Shown: positions 32,995 to 41,877, numbered from the stretch's first letter. The stretch is DNA of 64,000 nucleotides from Pseudolabrys sp. Root1462 (GCF_001426945.1 NZ_LMFS01000001.1:957757-1021756); one strand, 5' to 3'. The notes: generated by a model from the sequence alone, not told the origin. Numbers and translations are program-made.

Positions 32995-33750
32995 TCAGTG
33001 TTTGCGCGCGATGAAAAGACCTTCGCACAGGCGGAAGGTGAAGTCGTCGCCTTCGCCCTTCGGCTCGAGCACTTCTTTGACCGCCGGCGTGACCTCGCTC
33101 AGCATGGCGCGCAGCAGCCGCTTCATCGTATCGTCATAGCGCTGCGCCCAGCTCTTGAATTCCATCTTCTTGTAGATCTGTTCGTCGTGGCCGAGCACGA
33201 AGCCAGCATCCTTGATCGCGGCGCGCCATTCTTCCATGGTCCAGGCCCGCAGATGGCTCGGGTCGCGAAAACGCTCGAAGGCATTGACGTAATCGCCCAC
33301 GATGCCCGGCGGCACGACATTATCGACCACCGCCAGAACCGCGTCCGGCTTGAGCACGCGATGGGCTTCGGTGAGAAATTCCGGAATTGAATCGAAGTGG
33401 TGCGGTGCGATCCGGCAGGTGACCAGATCGAAGCTGGCATCGTCGAACGGCAACTGTTCGGCCTTGGCGTAGGTCGTGCGGATGTTGGCGAGGCCGCGCT
33501 TGGCGGCCTCCAGCTTCACCATGTCGAGCATTTCCTGGGTGATGTCGGTGGCCCACACCCGCGCGACATGGGGTGCAAAGGTGTAGGCGACGTGGCCGCC
33601 ACCGGTCGCGATGTCGAGGACACGCCAGTCTTTTTGCGGTGCGGTGAGGGTAACCAGGCGCTCGAGGCTCTTGCCGAGCGCGTGCGGCGTCGACGTCAAA
33701 TAATGAGCGGCGGTTTTTCCGAATTGCTGCTGGACCAGAGTCTTGTTCAT
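32995..33750 (-). CDS. Class I SAM-dependent methyltransferase
   Basis: 251 residues. Motif I is VLDIATGGGHVAYTFA (44-59), then VWATDITQEMLDMV, AEQLPFDDASFDLVTCRIAPHHF and HRVLKPDAVLAVVD. This is the UbiE/YcgJ-type small-molecule methyltransferase pattern. The N-terminal FGKTAAHYLTSTPHA is typical of members annotated class I SAM methyltransferase without a defined substrate. It stands alone on the minus strand, bounded by a terminator downstream. Confidence 0.8.
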   Translation of the reverse strand: MNKTLVQQQFGKTAAHYLTSTPHALGKSLERLVTLTAPQKDWRVLDIATGGGHVAYTFAPHVARVWATDITQEMLDMVKLEAAKRGLANIRTTYAKAEQLPFDDASFDLVTCRIAPHHFDSIPEFLTEAHRVLKPDAVLAVVDNVVPPGIVGDYVNAFERFRDPSHLRAWTMEEWRAAIKDAGFVLGHDEQIYKKMEFKSWAQRYDDTMKRLLRAMLSEVTPAVKEVLEPKGEGDDFTFRLCEGLFIARKH

Positions 33751-33873
33751 GGCATGACCCGCTGCGTTGGCGTGAACATGCGCCTCAATAGCCGGTCGCG
33801 AGTTCCGGAGATAGCCGGGTTTGCCGCAGACAGCTTTTCCAAAACTGGCGGAAAGGGCAGGGCAGCCCGCTGA

Positions 33874-34122
33874 TCAGGACTTGTTATTCTGATCGTGCTG
33901 ACCGCTCGCCATGTCGTCGTAGCCGGCGCGGTCGGAATAGAAGGCCAGCGCCATCAGGCCGCCGCCGATCAGCAACGAGAAAAAGACGCCGCCGATAATG
34001 GCGAAATAGCCGTACAGCGGAATGTCGCCGGCGAATTCAATCCAGGCGCTGCCGGCGAACCAGAGCGCCGCGACGAGAACCGCCAGAAGCGGGACGATGA
34101 CGTACCATTTGCCCATGCTCAT
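33874..34122 (-). CDS. Small membrane protein of unknown function
   Basis: About 82 residues (start 34122, with 34125 and 34116 also possible). It has two membrane helices: KWYVIVPLLAVLVAALWFAG and YGYFAIIGGVFFSLLIGGGLMALAFY, followed by a polar tail YDDMASGQHDQNNKS. The pattern recurs as a small conserved protein in this order, without known function. Confidence 0.65.
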   Translation of the reverse strand: MSMGKWYVIVPLLAVLVAALWFAGSAWIEFAGDIPLYGYFAIIGGVFFSLLIGGGLMALAFYSDRAGYDDMASGQHDQNNKS

Positions 34123-34162
34123 CATATAGGCGCTCGACCGGGGATTGTCACACAGGCGAGCA

Positions 34163-34200
34163 ATGCAAAAGAAGATGCCCGGCCGCGAAAGCCGGGCATC
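34163..34200 (-). terminator. Intrinsic terminator of the PRC-barrel gene
   Basis: GATGCCCGGC/GCCGGGCATC (10-bp stem, 7-nt loop) is followed on the minus strand by TTCTTTTG. Confidence 0.8.
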
Positions 34201-34267
34201 CAAAGCCTTGATTAAACGACCACAATGACACGTCGGTCGTTACTTAGCAGCCGTTACTGGGCAGCCT

Positions 34268-34822
34268 TTACTTGGCAGTGCCCGTGGCCGGCGGGGTCGT
34301 GGTCGTGCTCGGCGACTTCATTCCGCCAGCGGTGCCGCCCATGCCGCCACCCGAACCGGTGGTCGTGGAGGTCGAGGCCGGCTCATAATAGGCGAACTTC
34401 GGCGCGTTCTTGAGCTGATCCTTGGTGTAGCTGACCTTGATCTTGTCGATCGAGGCCGAGTCAGCCTTGCGCGTCACCGAGATGTTCTCGAACGGCAGGG
34501 CGACGTCCTTCTGGCCGACGCCCAGGAAGCCGCCGACGCCGACAACGACGGCGCTGATCTTGCCGTCGGTTCCGACGATGAGATCGTTGATTTCGCCGAT
34601 CGAGGCATTGTCTGGACCGTAGACCGAAGCGCCGATCAACTTCGAACCGCGCCAGTCACTCGACGGCTGGGTCTGCAGGAAATTGCCCGAGGCGGGGGTC
34701 GCCGAGGTGGTGGTGGTGGCGTGCGGCGCCGCGGACGTCGCGGGAGCGGTGGTGGATTGCGCGAAAGCCGGCGTCGCAAGAGCGGCAGTAAGCGCAGCAG
34801 CGATGATCGTGTGTTTTCTCAT
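34268..34822 (-). CDS. Secreted PRC-barrel domain protein
   Basis: 184 residues with a clear signal peptide (MRKHTIIAAALTAALATPAFA). A Thr/Ser/Ala-rich linker is followed by a PRC-barrel domain (about 58-145) containing WRGSKLIGASVYGPDNASIG and ISAVVVGVGGFLGVGQKDVA, and a Gly/Thr/Pro-rich low-complexity tail. Secreted PRC-barrel proteins are abundant in this order, often stress-related, but their partners are unknown. It is bounded by its own terminator. Confidence 0.85.
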   Translation of the reverse strand: MRKHTIIAAALTAALATPAFAQSTTAPATSAAPHATTTTSATPASGNFLQTQPSSDWRGSKLIGASVYGPDNASIGEINDLIVGTDGKISAVVVGVGGFLGVGQKDVALPFENISVTRKADSASIDKIKVSYTKDQLKNAPKFAYYEPASTSTTTGSGGGMGGTAGGMKSPSTTTTPPATGTAK

Positions 34823-34884
34823 AAGTCATCCTCCTCAGTGTGGATGGGCGCATTGCAAAAATGGGAGCGTGCGCGTGTGCGCAC

Positions 34885-34922
34885 ACACTCAAAAGACAAA
34901 CGCGGGAGCAAGCTCCCGCGTT
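34885..34922 (-). terminator. Intrinsic terminator of coiled-coil paralogue 2
   Basis: AACGCGGGAGC/GCTCCCGCGTT, an 11-bp perfect stem with a 2-nt loop (4 nt if the top pair opens), followed on the minus strand by TGTCTTTTG. Confidence 0.8.
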
Positions 34923-34981
34923 CCAATCATTGTTGCGCTGTGAGGTGCGGCGATTTGTGCCGCGCTGCGAAACGACTCGAG

Positions 34982-36487
34982 TCAGACCTTGTCGGCTTCG
35001 CTTGTCACGGAACTTTCCGAAGCGGGCGCTTCGGCTGCCGGAGCAGGCGCCGGTGCTTCTTCGATCAGCGGCATGCCGCGGCGCAGAGTGGAACGCAGCG
35101 CGGCGACTTCGCTTTGCAGACGCGAATTGTCCTTGCGCGCCGCTTCGAGCGCGCCTTCGACGACCGCGCGTTCCATGCGCTCGCGCTGCAGGGCCGAGTT
35201 CAGGTCCTCGACGCGTTTCTCGATGTTAGTGCGCGACACCTGAACGTCGGCCTCGAGATGGCCATTGCGTTCGGTCAGGGCGGCGATCTTCTCATCGGCG
35301 CGGGCCAGCGCCGTCTCGCGCGCCTTGAGCGCCTTGGTCAGCGCGTTGTTACGCTCGGTCAGGGCGATGCGCGTCTGGTCGAGGTCCTTGACCTGCCGTT
35401 CGCGCTGCTCGTGCGCGGCTTCCATCTGTGTCAGGCGCTTTTCGGCATTGTTGCGCGAGATGGTGGCTTCGACCGACTTGCGATCGAAGGCGCGAACCTC
35501 TTCGGTACGGGCGATCAGGTTCTGGCGCGCCTCGGCAAGCAGGCGCTCGGCCGTCGCGGCGCGCGACTGCAGGGCGTCGAGCCGCATATTGAGGCTGTTG
35601 CGTTCGGCCTGATGCTGCTCCTTGGACTCGTCGAGCGCGGCGGACAGGCGGCCGCGTTCCGCATAAGCCTCGGCAAAGCTCGCCTCGACCTTGCCAAGCT
35701 GGGCGCGAGTCGCGGTCAGCGTGTTCTCGCTCTCGGTGAGGCGGCGGGTGAGGCGGGCGGTCTCGTTGAGCGCGGCGTCGATATTGGCTTGCAGCGCGCG
35801 CTTTTCATCCTCGAGCAGCGCCAGCGTCTCGCGCGCGGCGGCGAGTTCGCCTTCGAGTTCGACGATACGCTTTTCCGAGGCGTCGAGGTGCTCCTGCGCG
35901 GTGCGGCGGGCATCGCCCAGCGCGCGGCGCTGCGCCGTCTCCTGCGCCAACTGGCGCTCGAGTTCGGCGATCTGCGCGGTGCGGGCCGAGACGCTGTCGG
36001 ACAGTTCGAGGCGGACGCTTTCCAGGCCGCGGTTCGACTCGCGGGCAAGTTCGAGATCCTCGCGCAGCTTCTCCGCCTCGGCTTCGAGCGCGGTCGCCTT
36101 GCGTTCGACCTGATAGTACTCGGTGCGCAACGTGTCGTAGGAGGCGCGCGATTCGTTCAGCATGTCGGACAGGCTGAGCGTCTGCGACTTTTCCTGCTCG
36201 AGCGCGCGCAGCGTGGCGTTGAACGGGATGACGATCTTTTCGAACGCCGATTTCAATTCGTCGAGTTCGCCGATCTTGCGGCCGGCGTCGTTGAGGAGAT
36301 GCCGCAGCGCCTCGTTTTCCTCGCCGATGCGCGAACCGATGTCGGAGTAGCTCTCCGGCGCGATCTGGCGGGCGACGGGTTGCGCCGAGGGGGCGGTCAC
36401 GGGCTCGCCGGGCAGGGCATTGCCATACCTGCGATCGGGCTCGTGCTCGCCGATTTTACGGCCAAACAGGTCCGACAGTTTCGCCAT
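34982..36487 (-). CDS. Coiled-coil protein, intermediate-filament-like, paralogue 2
   Basis: 501 residues from the ATG at 36487 with GGAGG 7 nt upstream. The N-terminus MAKLSDLFGRKIGEHEPD aligns with MSKFGGLFGRKPSA of paralogue 1. A rod of about 400 residues follows from IGSRIGEENEALRHLL (paralogue 1: LGSQIGGDNETLRNLL), and the rod end is LQRERMERAVVEGALEAARK. An acidic Ala/Pro-rich tail (PAPAAEAPASES) differs from its partner. There is no membrane segment. The two genes flank four unrelated genes, suggesting an old duplication. Filament or polar scaffold function is inferred from architecture only. Confidence 0.7.
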   Translation of the reverse strand: MAKLSDLFGRKIGEHEPDRRYGNALPGEPVTAPSAQPVARQIAPESYSDIGSRIGEENEALRHLLNDAGRKIGELDELKSAFEKIVIPFNATLRALEQEKSQTLSLSDMLNESRASYDTLRTEYYQVERKATALEAEAEKLREDLELARESNRGLESVRLELSDSVSARTAQIAELERQLAQETAQRRALGDARRTAQEHLDASEKRIVELEGELAAARETLALLEDEKRALQANIDAALNETARLTRRLTESENTLTATRAQLGKVEASFAEAYAERGRLSAALDESKEQHQAERNSLNMRLDALQSRAATAERLLAEARQNLIARTEEVRAFDRKSVEATISRNNAEKRLTQMEAAHEQRERQVKDLDQTRIALTERNNALTKALKARETALARADEKIAALTERNGHLEADVQVSRTNIEKRVEDLNSALQRERMERAVVEGALEAARKDNSRLQSEVAALRSTLRRGMPLIEEAPAPAPAAEAPASESSVTSEADKV

Positions 36488-36656
36488 CACAACGCCTCCA
36501 CCACACGACCGCGCAGGCGCCGGCCGTACATAATTCCAATCTTAAGATATTATAAACGATTGGGGATTGGAACATAAGCAAGCCCCTTTGGCCGGTCCGG
36601 GCGTGGCAGACCGCGATCATGGTTAACGGCGGATATCAGCTCAACACGGGGCCTTT

Positions 36657-37268
36657 ATGGAATTGTCACAAAGCAAGACCGCCGATGGCGACAGCCCGGG
36701 CGCCGAGCCGGTTCCCGAATATACCTACCGGCCGTCGCTGCTCGGCGCGCCTTTCACCTTTCGTCTGACCGCGGACGGTCTGGCCTATCAGGCAGGGCGC
36801 CGCAAAGGCACCGTGCCCTATCGTGACATCCGGCGCGTGCGCCTGTCGTTCAAGCCGGCCAGCATGCAGTCGCGCCGCCTTGTCACCGAGATCTGGGCCG
36901 ATGGCACGCCGAAGCTCCAGGTGGTGTCGTCGACCTGGAAGAGCATGATGGAACAGGTGCGCCAGGACCGGGACTATTCCGCCTTCCTGACCGAACTGCA
37001 TCGCCGGATCGCGGCCGCCGGAACCGGAACGCGTTTCGAGCGCGGAAGCGTGCCGCTGCTCTATTGGCCGGGCCTGGTGCTGTTCGTCGCGGTCGGCCTC
37101 TCGCTCGCCGCGCTTGTCGTGCGCGGTCTGCAGAGCGGCACCATCGCCGGCGCTGCGTTCGTCGCCGCCTTCCTCGCCTTGTTCCTTTGGCAGGGCGGCA
37201 ATTTCCTTCGCTTCAATCGCCCGGGTGTCTATCAGCCGGATGACTTGCCGCGCGATCTCGTGCCGTAG
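36657..37268 (+). CDS. Membrane protein of unknown function with PH-like N-terminal half
   Basis: 203 residues. The N-terminal half is a beta-rich soluble segment (FTFRLTADGLAYQAGRRKGT, VPYRDIRRVRLSF, RLVTEIWADGTPKLQVVSS) that reads like the PH-like domains of small bacterial membrane proteins. The C-terminal half has two membrane helices (about 140-160 and 164-185). It is conserved-looking but not recognised. It is convergent with the SixA-like gene, 4 bp away. Confidence 0.7.
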   Translation: MELSQSKTADGDSPGAEPVPEYTYRPSLLGAPFTFRLTADGLAYQAGRRKGTVPYRDIRRVRLSFKPASMQSRRLVTEIWADGTPKLQVVSSTWKSMMEQVRQDRDYSAFLTELHRRIAAAGTGTRFERGSVPLLYWPGLVLFVAVGLSLAALVVRGLQSGTIAGAAFVAAFLALFLWQGGNFLRFNRPGVYQPDDLPRDLVP

Positions 37269-37272
37269 CCCG

Positions 37273-37800
37273 CTATCGCGTTCCGACTTCGAGCGTCTTC
37301 GGCGTAATGAAGCGCTCGAGCCGGCCGCATTGCGGATGCACCTTGCTCCAGTCATCGAACGCGAAGTCGATGATGACGAGCCCGGCGGTCGGCAGCTTCT
37401 CGCGCAGCATTTCGCGGGCATCGATGTCGCCGGATGCCACCAGCATCAGCGCGACCTCGTGCAGCGACGGATTGTGGCCGACGATCAGCAGCGAATGCGC
37501 GGGCGCCGGTGTGCCCAGGATGACGGCGAGCACGTCGTGCGGCGTGGCGGCATAGATCTGTTCGGAGGTTGTGGCGCCGGGCGCGCGCTTGAACGCGCTT
37601 GCCATGTATTTCCAGGTCTCCTGCACCCGTTTCGCCGGCGACAGCACGACCCGGTCGGGAACGAGCGCATGGGTTTCCATGTAGGCGCCGATCTTGCCGG
37701 CGTCCTTGCGGCCGCGCTCGATGAGGGCACGCGTCCGGTCCTCGAGGGTGGGGGCGGCCGGCTCGGTTTTTGCGTGGCGCAGAAGCAGAAGACGCCGCAT
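37273..37800 (-). CDS. SixA-like histidine phosphatase
   Basis: 175 residues. The phosphatase RHG-type motif is LLLRHAKTE with nucleophile H9, the second catalytic His is H109 in LLIVGHNPSL, and R58-containing LSPAKRVQET supplies the phosphate pocket. The length and RHAK variant are those of SixA, which removes phosphate from phospho-His of Hpt proteins or PTS components. An Hpt protein is encoded at 18773-19135, but a link is speculation. Confidence 0.87.
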   Translation of the reverse strand: MRRLLLLRHAKTEPAAPTLEDRTRALIERGRKDAGKIGAYMETHALVPDRVVLSPAKRVQETWKYMASAFKRAPGATTSEQIYAATPHDVLAVILGTPAPAHSLLIVGHNPSLHEVALMLVASGDIDAREMLREKLPTAGLVIIDFAFDDWSKVHPQCGRLERFITPKTLEVGTR

Positions 37801-37946
37801 AAGCAGTTCCAGTGGTTTTGGCGGGTCGCGGCCGGTTGCAGGGGATTGACCGGTGAGACCGGTTCGAATCTATGGCAGCTTAGCACCCCGCGGCGGCGCG
37901 GTGGCCGGCACCCCCGTGCCGGATCGCGACATAAAGACCTGTTCCT

Positions 37947-39473
37947 ATGACCGAAACCGAGCCGACGGCGGCAACCTGGTACGAGGCGACGCGGATTCCG
38001 CGTCCCGACCAAGCCCGCCTGGGCTTCGATCTCGATATCGATGTCTGCGTCATCGGCGGCGGGCTCGCCGGCCTGACGGTCGCCCGCGAAGTGGCGCGGC
38101 GCGGCTGGTCGGTCGCGATCCTCGAAGGCGGCCGCATCGCCGAGGCCGCGTCCGGCCGCAACACCGGCTTCGTGCTGCCCGGCTTCTCCGAGAGTATCGA
38201 CAACATGGTCGAACGCATCGGCGTCGACCATACCAAGCAGCTCTGGGCCCTGTCGGAGCAGGGCGTCGATTATGTCCGCCGCACCATCGCCGACAACGAT
38301 CTGCCGGGCGTCGATCCGGTCGCGGGCTGGCTGCATGTCGACCAGACCGACAATGTCAAAGCCGTGCGCGCGCAGGTCGAACGGCTGCGCTGGCTCGGCG
38401 CCGATGTCGAGATGTGGCCGACCGAGCGCGTGCGCGCCGAAGTCGGCAGCGCCCGCTATTTCAACGCCGTGCATTTCCGCAACGCGTTCCACATTCACCC
38501 GCTCAATTACGCGCTTGGCCTGGCCGGACTTGCGGCCAAAGCCGGCGTGCGCATTTTCGAAGAGACGCCGGCGCTGTCGATCGATCCGGCAGGTGTGCGC
38601 AAACGCATCGTCACGCCGAACGGGCGGGTGCGCGCCTCGCATGTGGTGTTTGCCGGCAACGTCCAGCTCGGCAATCTGATGCCCACACTGGCGGCGACAT
38701 TGTTGCCGGTGACCACCTACGTCATGGTGACCGAACCGCTTGGCGACAAGCTCGACGCCGTCATCAAGTATCGCGGCGCGATCAGCGACACCGATCGCGC
38801 CGACAACCACTATCGCATTGTCGGCGGCGACCGGCTCATGGTGTCGGGCCGCGTTCGCGTCTGGCAGGCCGATGCCCGCCGGTTTGGCACCGCGTTGTCC
38901 GCCGATATGGCCCGCAAGTTTCCGGAGCTCGGCCGCGTCGCCGTCGCCGATATCTGGTCGGGCACCTTGGGCCGCACCATCCACCGCATGCCCCAGATCG
39001 GCCAGATGGCCGACGGCGTCTGGGTGGCGAGCGGCTTTGGCGGCCACGGTCTCAATACGACGGCGATGGCCGGCGAACTGATTGCGCGCGGCCTTGTCGA
39101 AAACGACGACACCTGGCGGCTGTTTGCGCCCTATGAATTGGTCTGGGCCGGCGGGCGGATCGGCGCCACCGTGGCGCAGGGCCTTTATTGGTGGCGCAGC
39201 GCCGCCGAAGGCGTCGAACGCACGCTGTCGCGCCTGCGCGAACGCCGCCGTCTGGCCAAGGAGGCCCGCCGCGCCGCGGCCGCGGCGGCCGGGCCGGTGG
39301 TGCCGCCCGAGCGGTTGGCGGCGGTGACCCTGGCCGCCGCTCCCGTGGTCGCCGAGCCGGTCTTGGCCGAAACGCCGGTCGGCGAGCCGCCGGCCGGGCA
39401 GGGCGAGCGGCGGCGCAACCGCGGCAAGCGACGGAAGGGGAAAGCGGGGGCGACGGAGACCGGCTCCGCTTGA
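37947..39473 (+). CDS. DadA-like FAD-dependent oxidoreductase with extended C-terminus
   Basis: 508 residues. The FAD motif is DVCVIGGGLAGLTVAREVARR (32-52), followed by ASGRNTGFVLPGFSESID, a D-amino-acid/gamma-glutamylputrescine oxidase-type active-site segment. The C-terminal ASGFGGHGLNTTAMAGELIA is the standard cofactor closure. After residue about 415 an Ala/Arg-rich extension ends in a Lys/Arg cluster (RRRNRGKRRKGK); this tail is not part of the enzyme fold and may bind nucleic acid or membrane. The substrate is unknown (amine or amino acid). Confidence 0.82.
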   Translation: MTETEPTAATWYEATRIPRPDQARLGFDLDIDVCVIGGGLAGLTVAREVARRGWSVAILEGGRIAEAASGRNTGFVLPGFSESIDNMVERIGVDHTKQLWALSEQGVDYVRRTIADNDLPGVDPVAGWLHVDQTDNVKAVRAQVERLRWLGADVEMWPTERVRAEVGSARYFNAVHFRNAFHIHPLNYALGLAGLAAKAGVRIFEETPALSIDPAGVRKRIVTPNGRVRASHVVFAGNVQLGNLMPTLAATLLPVTTYVMVTEPLGDKLDAVIKYRGAISDTDRADNHYRIVGGDRLMVSGRVRVWQADARRFGTALSADMARKFPELGRVAVADIWSGTLGRTIHRMPQIGQMADGVWVASGFGGHGLNTTAMAGELIARGLVENDDTWRLFAPYELVWAGGRIGATVAQGLYWWRSAAEGVERTLSRLRERRRLAKEARRAAAAAAGPVVPPERLAAVTLAAAPVVAEPVLAETPVGEPPAGQGERRRNRGKRRKGKAGATETGSA

Positions 39474-39556
39474 CGGGTTCCACGATTGGCCGCAATAGAG
39501 CGCGCCAACCGGACCGGCAGATTCCTCAGCCGGCGAAAACCCCGAGCTTTCCCTCC

Positions 39557-40441
39557 ATGCGAATCCTGAGCATCTGCGTCGCCGCGCTGCTGCTGTCCGG
39601 CTGCGTCGAATCCGACCTCGGTCCCGGCACACTGGCGTCGTCTGGCGCGTCGTCGCCGAAGCCGAAGGCCATCGTCGTCAGCGATTTCGTCGTGTCGTCC
39701 GACGTGCTGCTCATCGATCGCGGCTACACCGCGCGGCTCGAGCGCAAGATCGGCGCATTCCCGACCTTCGAGCGCAAGCCGCGCACCATCGACCGAGTCA
39801 ACGACGAGATCGTCGCCACCGTGGTCGCGACCTTGCGTGAAGCCGGGCTCGAAGCGGCGCCGGGCGCCGAGGAGTCGCTGTCGGCATCGAGCGACGCCGT
39901 CATCGTCAAGGGCCGGTTGCGCCCGGCCGATGCCGGGGCCAAGAAGAACGAAGCCGGCATCGGCGGCGGTAAGAGCAACGTCACCGCCGATATGACGCTG
40001 TCGAAAGTCTCCGCACTGGGTCAGCGCGATCTTATGTCGTTCTCGGCCGGCGCCAGCGGCAAGCTGCCGTCCGGCAAGGCCGCGGCGGCGGACAATGCGA
40101 CGATCGCCGGCGTGCTTGCCGCCGGTGACGGCGCCAAGGAAAAGCTGTCGCCGGATGTCGAGAGCGCGTCGCGCAAGCTCGGCCGCGCCATCGGCGACAA
40201 GATCGTCGCCTATGCGAAGGCGCAAGGCTGGTTGAACGCGGCCGGCAGCGACGACGTCGCCGCCAAACCGGCGGAGGAGAAGCCGGCGCCGGCCAAGCCC
40301 GCGCAAGCCAAGACGTCGCAGGCCGAAACCACGCATGCGGATACCGGCGATAAGGCGGAGGCATCGCCTTTGCCGGGCGACGAAGAACCGCAGATGGTGA
40401 AGCTGCCTGCGACCAAGCCGAAGAAGAAGCCGGCGGCGTAA
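39557..40441 (+). CDS. DUF4410-like lipoprotein
   Basis: 294 residues from the ATG at 39557; the longer frame opposite and upstream is a shadow. The lipobox LLLSGC places the lipidated Cys at 16. The folded part (about 35-215) has KAIVVSDFVVSSDVLLIDR and VSALGQRDLMSFSAGASG, similar to DUF4410 lipoproteins. The C-terminal 75 residues are Ala/Lys/Glu/Pro-rich and disordered, ending KPKKKPAA. An outer-membrane or periplasmic location is expected. Function unknown. Confidence 0.75.
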   Translation: MRILSICVAALLLSGCVESDLGPGTLASSGASSPKPKAIVVSDFVVSSDVLLIDRGYTARLERKIGAFPTFERKPRTIDRVNDEIVATVVATLREAGLEAAPGAEESLSASSDAVIVKGRLRPADAGAKKNEAGIGGGKSNVTADMTLSKVSALGQRDLMSFSAGASGKLPSGKAAAADNATIAGVLAAGDGAKEKLSPDVESASRKLGRAIGDKIVAYAKAQGWLNAAGSDDVAAKPAEEKPAPAKPAQAKTSQAETTHADTGDKAEASPLPGDEEPQMVKLPATKPKKKPAA

Positions 40442-40552
40442 GACGCGGCGCACGGGCGCCGAGATTCATTTGAGTGCTCGCGCGTTGTAGCTCGCCGCAA
40501 CGGCGAGGCGCGCGACACGCGCATTGCGGCCGCGCGTTGCGCATTTCCGGCA

Positions 40553-40566
40553 TCGGAATACTCCGA
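40553..40566. promoter_or_regulatory. Inverted repeat, possible operator of ligABC
   Basis: TCGGA-ATAC-TCCGA, 5-bp perfect arms, 98 bp before ligA and just upstream of the FNR/FixK box. No regulator is encoded nearby. Confidence 0.3.
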
Positions 40567-40587
40567 AATATATTGCGCCCCGCGCTG

Positions 40588-40601
40588 TTGATCTGGATCA
40601 A
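40588..40601 (+). promoter_or_regulatory. Perfect FNR/FixK box upstream of ligABC
   Basis: TTGAT-CTGG-ATCAA matches the FNR consensus TTGAT-N4-ATCAA at every position and also the FixK2 consensus. It is centred about 70 bp before the ligA ATG, so a class II start would fall near 40636. Confidence 0.65.
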
Positions 40602-40663
40602 GGTATAGGCATAGCCCGCTCTGCACGGTGCTCGCCGGTCAACGACGTACCGCGAGCGCCAAC

Positions 40664-41005
40664 ATGCAGCATCACGATATTCCCGGCACCATCGTTTACG
40701 ACGGCGCGGAGGCGCAGAAGGGGTATGCGCTGAACGCCATGTGCTACTCGTTCAACTCGGCCGCCAATCGCGACGAATTCAAGCGCGACGAAGACGCCTA
40801 CTGCACCAAGTACGGCCTGAACGACGAGCAGCGCGCGGCGATCCGCGAGCGTAACGTTCTCAAGCTGCTGGCCGCGGGAGGTAATGTCTATTACCTCGCC
40901 AAGTTCGCCGGCATCCTCAATCTCAACGTCCAGGACCTCGGCGCGCAGCAGACCGGCATGAGCGTCGAAGCGTTCAAGGAAAAACTGGCGGCAGCGGGAA
41001 GGTAA
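40664..41005 (+). CDS. ligA: Protocatechuate 4,5-dioxygenase alpha subunit
   Basis: 113 residues from the ATG at 40664; the open frame extends to 40628 but the family begins near here. The all-helical small subunit has YALNAMCYSFNSAANRDEF, then DEDAYCTKYGLNDEQRAAI and LLAAGGNVYYLAKFAGI, which line the active site of the LigAB extradiol dioxygenase. It works as an alpha2beta2 complex with LigB, encoded 5 bp downstream. Gallate dioxygenases are related but usually fused. Confidence 0.9.
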   Translation: MQHHDIPGTIVYDGAEAQKGYALNAMCYSFNSAANRDEFKRDEDAYCTKYGLNDEQRAAIRERNVLKLLAAGGNVYYLAKFAGILNLNVQDLGAQQTGMSVEAFKEKLAAAGR

Positions 41006-41010
41006 CGACC

Positions 41011-41877
41011 ATGGCACAAATCGTCGGCGCAATCGCGACATCGCACATTCCGGCCATCGGCAAGGCGATCGCCGAGAACAAGCAGAACGACCCGTACTGG
41101 AAGCCGTTCTTCGACGGCTACGGCCCGGCGCTGTCCTGGCTGAAGCAGGCCAAGCCCGATGTCGTCGTCATGATCTACAACGACCACGGTCTTAATTTCT
41201 TCCTCGACAAGATGCCGACCTTCGCGGTCGGCGCCGCCGCTCAGTATCGCAGCGAGGACGAGGGCTGGGGCCTGCCGGTGCTCAACTCATTCCCGGGCGA
41301 TGCGGCGCTGTCGTGGCATCTGATCGAGCATCTGGTGGCCGACGAGTTCGACATCACCTCGTGTCAGGACATGGCGGTAGATCACGGTTTTGCCGTGCCG
41401 ATGAACCTGCTGTTTCCCAATGCCGGCGGCCAGTGGCCGGTGAAGACCATCCCGGTCTCGATCAACACCGTGCAGCATCCGCTGCCGACGCCCTTGCGCT
41501 GCTGGAAGCTCGGCCGCGCCATCGGCCGCGCCATCGAAAGCTATCCGAAGGACCTGCGCGTCGTGGTGTTCGGCACCGGCGGCCTGTCGCATCAGCTCGA
41601 CGGCACCCGCGCCGGATTCATCAACAAGAAGTTCGACCTGTACTGCCTCGACACCATCGTGCGCGATCCGGAAGCGCTGACCAAATTGTCGGTGATGGAC
41701 CTGGTGCGCGAAGCGGGCGCGCAGGGCGTCGAATTCCTCAACTGGATCACGATGCGCGGCGCGCTGCTCGGGCAGGTATCGAAGATCCACAGCAACTATC
41801 ACATCCCGATCTCCAACACCGCCGGCGCGACGCTGGTCCTCGAGAACCGGACCGAAGCGCAGAGCCAGGCGGCGTAA
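41011..41877 (+). CDS. ligB: Protocatechuate 4,5-dioxygenase beta subunit
   Basis: 288 residues. Iron ligands are expected from the His in IATSHIPAIG (H12) and YNDHGLNFF (about H61) plus a Glu near GWGLPVLNSFPG... (LigB family). AVDHGFAVPMNLLFP and VFGTGGLSHQLDGTRAGFIN carry the catalytic His residues. It opens protocatechuate between C4 and C5 with O2, giving 4-carboxy-2-hydroxymuconate semialdehyde. It lies between ligA and ligC in one operon. Oxygen is a substrate, which makes the FNR/FixK box in front of the operon notable. Confidence 0.92.
   Translation: MAQIVGAIATSHIPAIGKAIAENKQNDPYWKPFFDGYGPALSWLKQAKPDVVVMIYNDHGLNFFLDKMPTFAVGAAAQYRSEDEGWGLPVLNSFPGDAALSWHLIEHLVADEFDITSCQDMAVDHGFAVPMNLLFPNAGGQWPVKTIPVSINTVQHPLPTPLRCWKLGRAIGRAIESYPKDLRVVVFGTGGLSHQLDGTRAGFINKKFDLYCLDTIVRDPEALTKLSVMDLVREAGAQGVEFLNWITMRGALLGQVSKIHSNYHIPISNTAGATLVLENRTEAQSQAA

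Noticed and set aside
34874-34889. GTGTGCGCACAC palindrome as an operator
   Set aside because: It is a purine-pyrimidine alternating run beside a terminator, probably simple sequence.
34721-36577. A 618-codon open frame antisense to coiled-coil paralogue 2
   Set aside because: It has the same GC-rich shadow composition (runs of Arg, Leu and Gly) and covers the PRC-barrel and coiled-coil genes that have better evidence.
37838-37875. GGTTCGAATC looking like a tRNA T-loop
   Set aside because: The flanking bases cannot form the T stem (ACCGG against CTATG) and no acceptor or anticodon arm fits.
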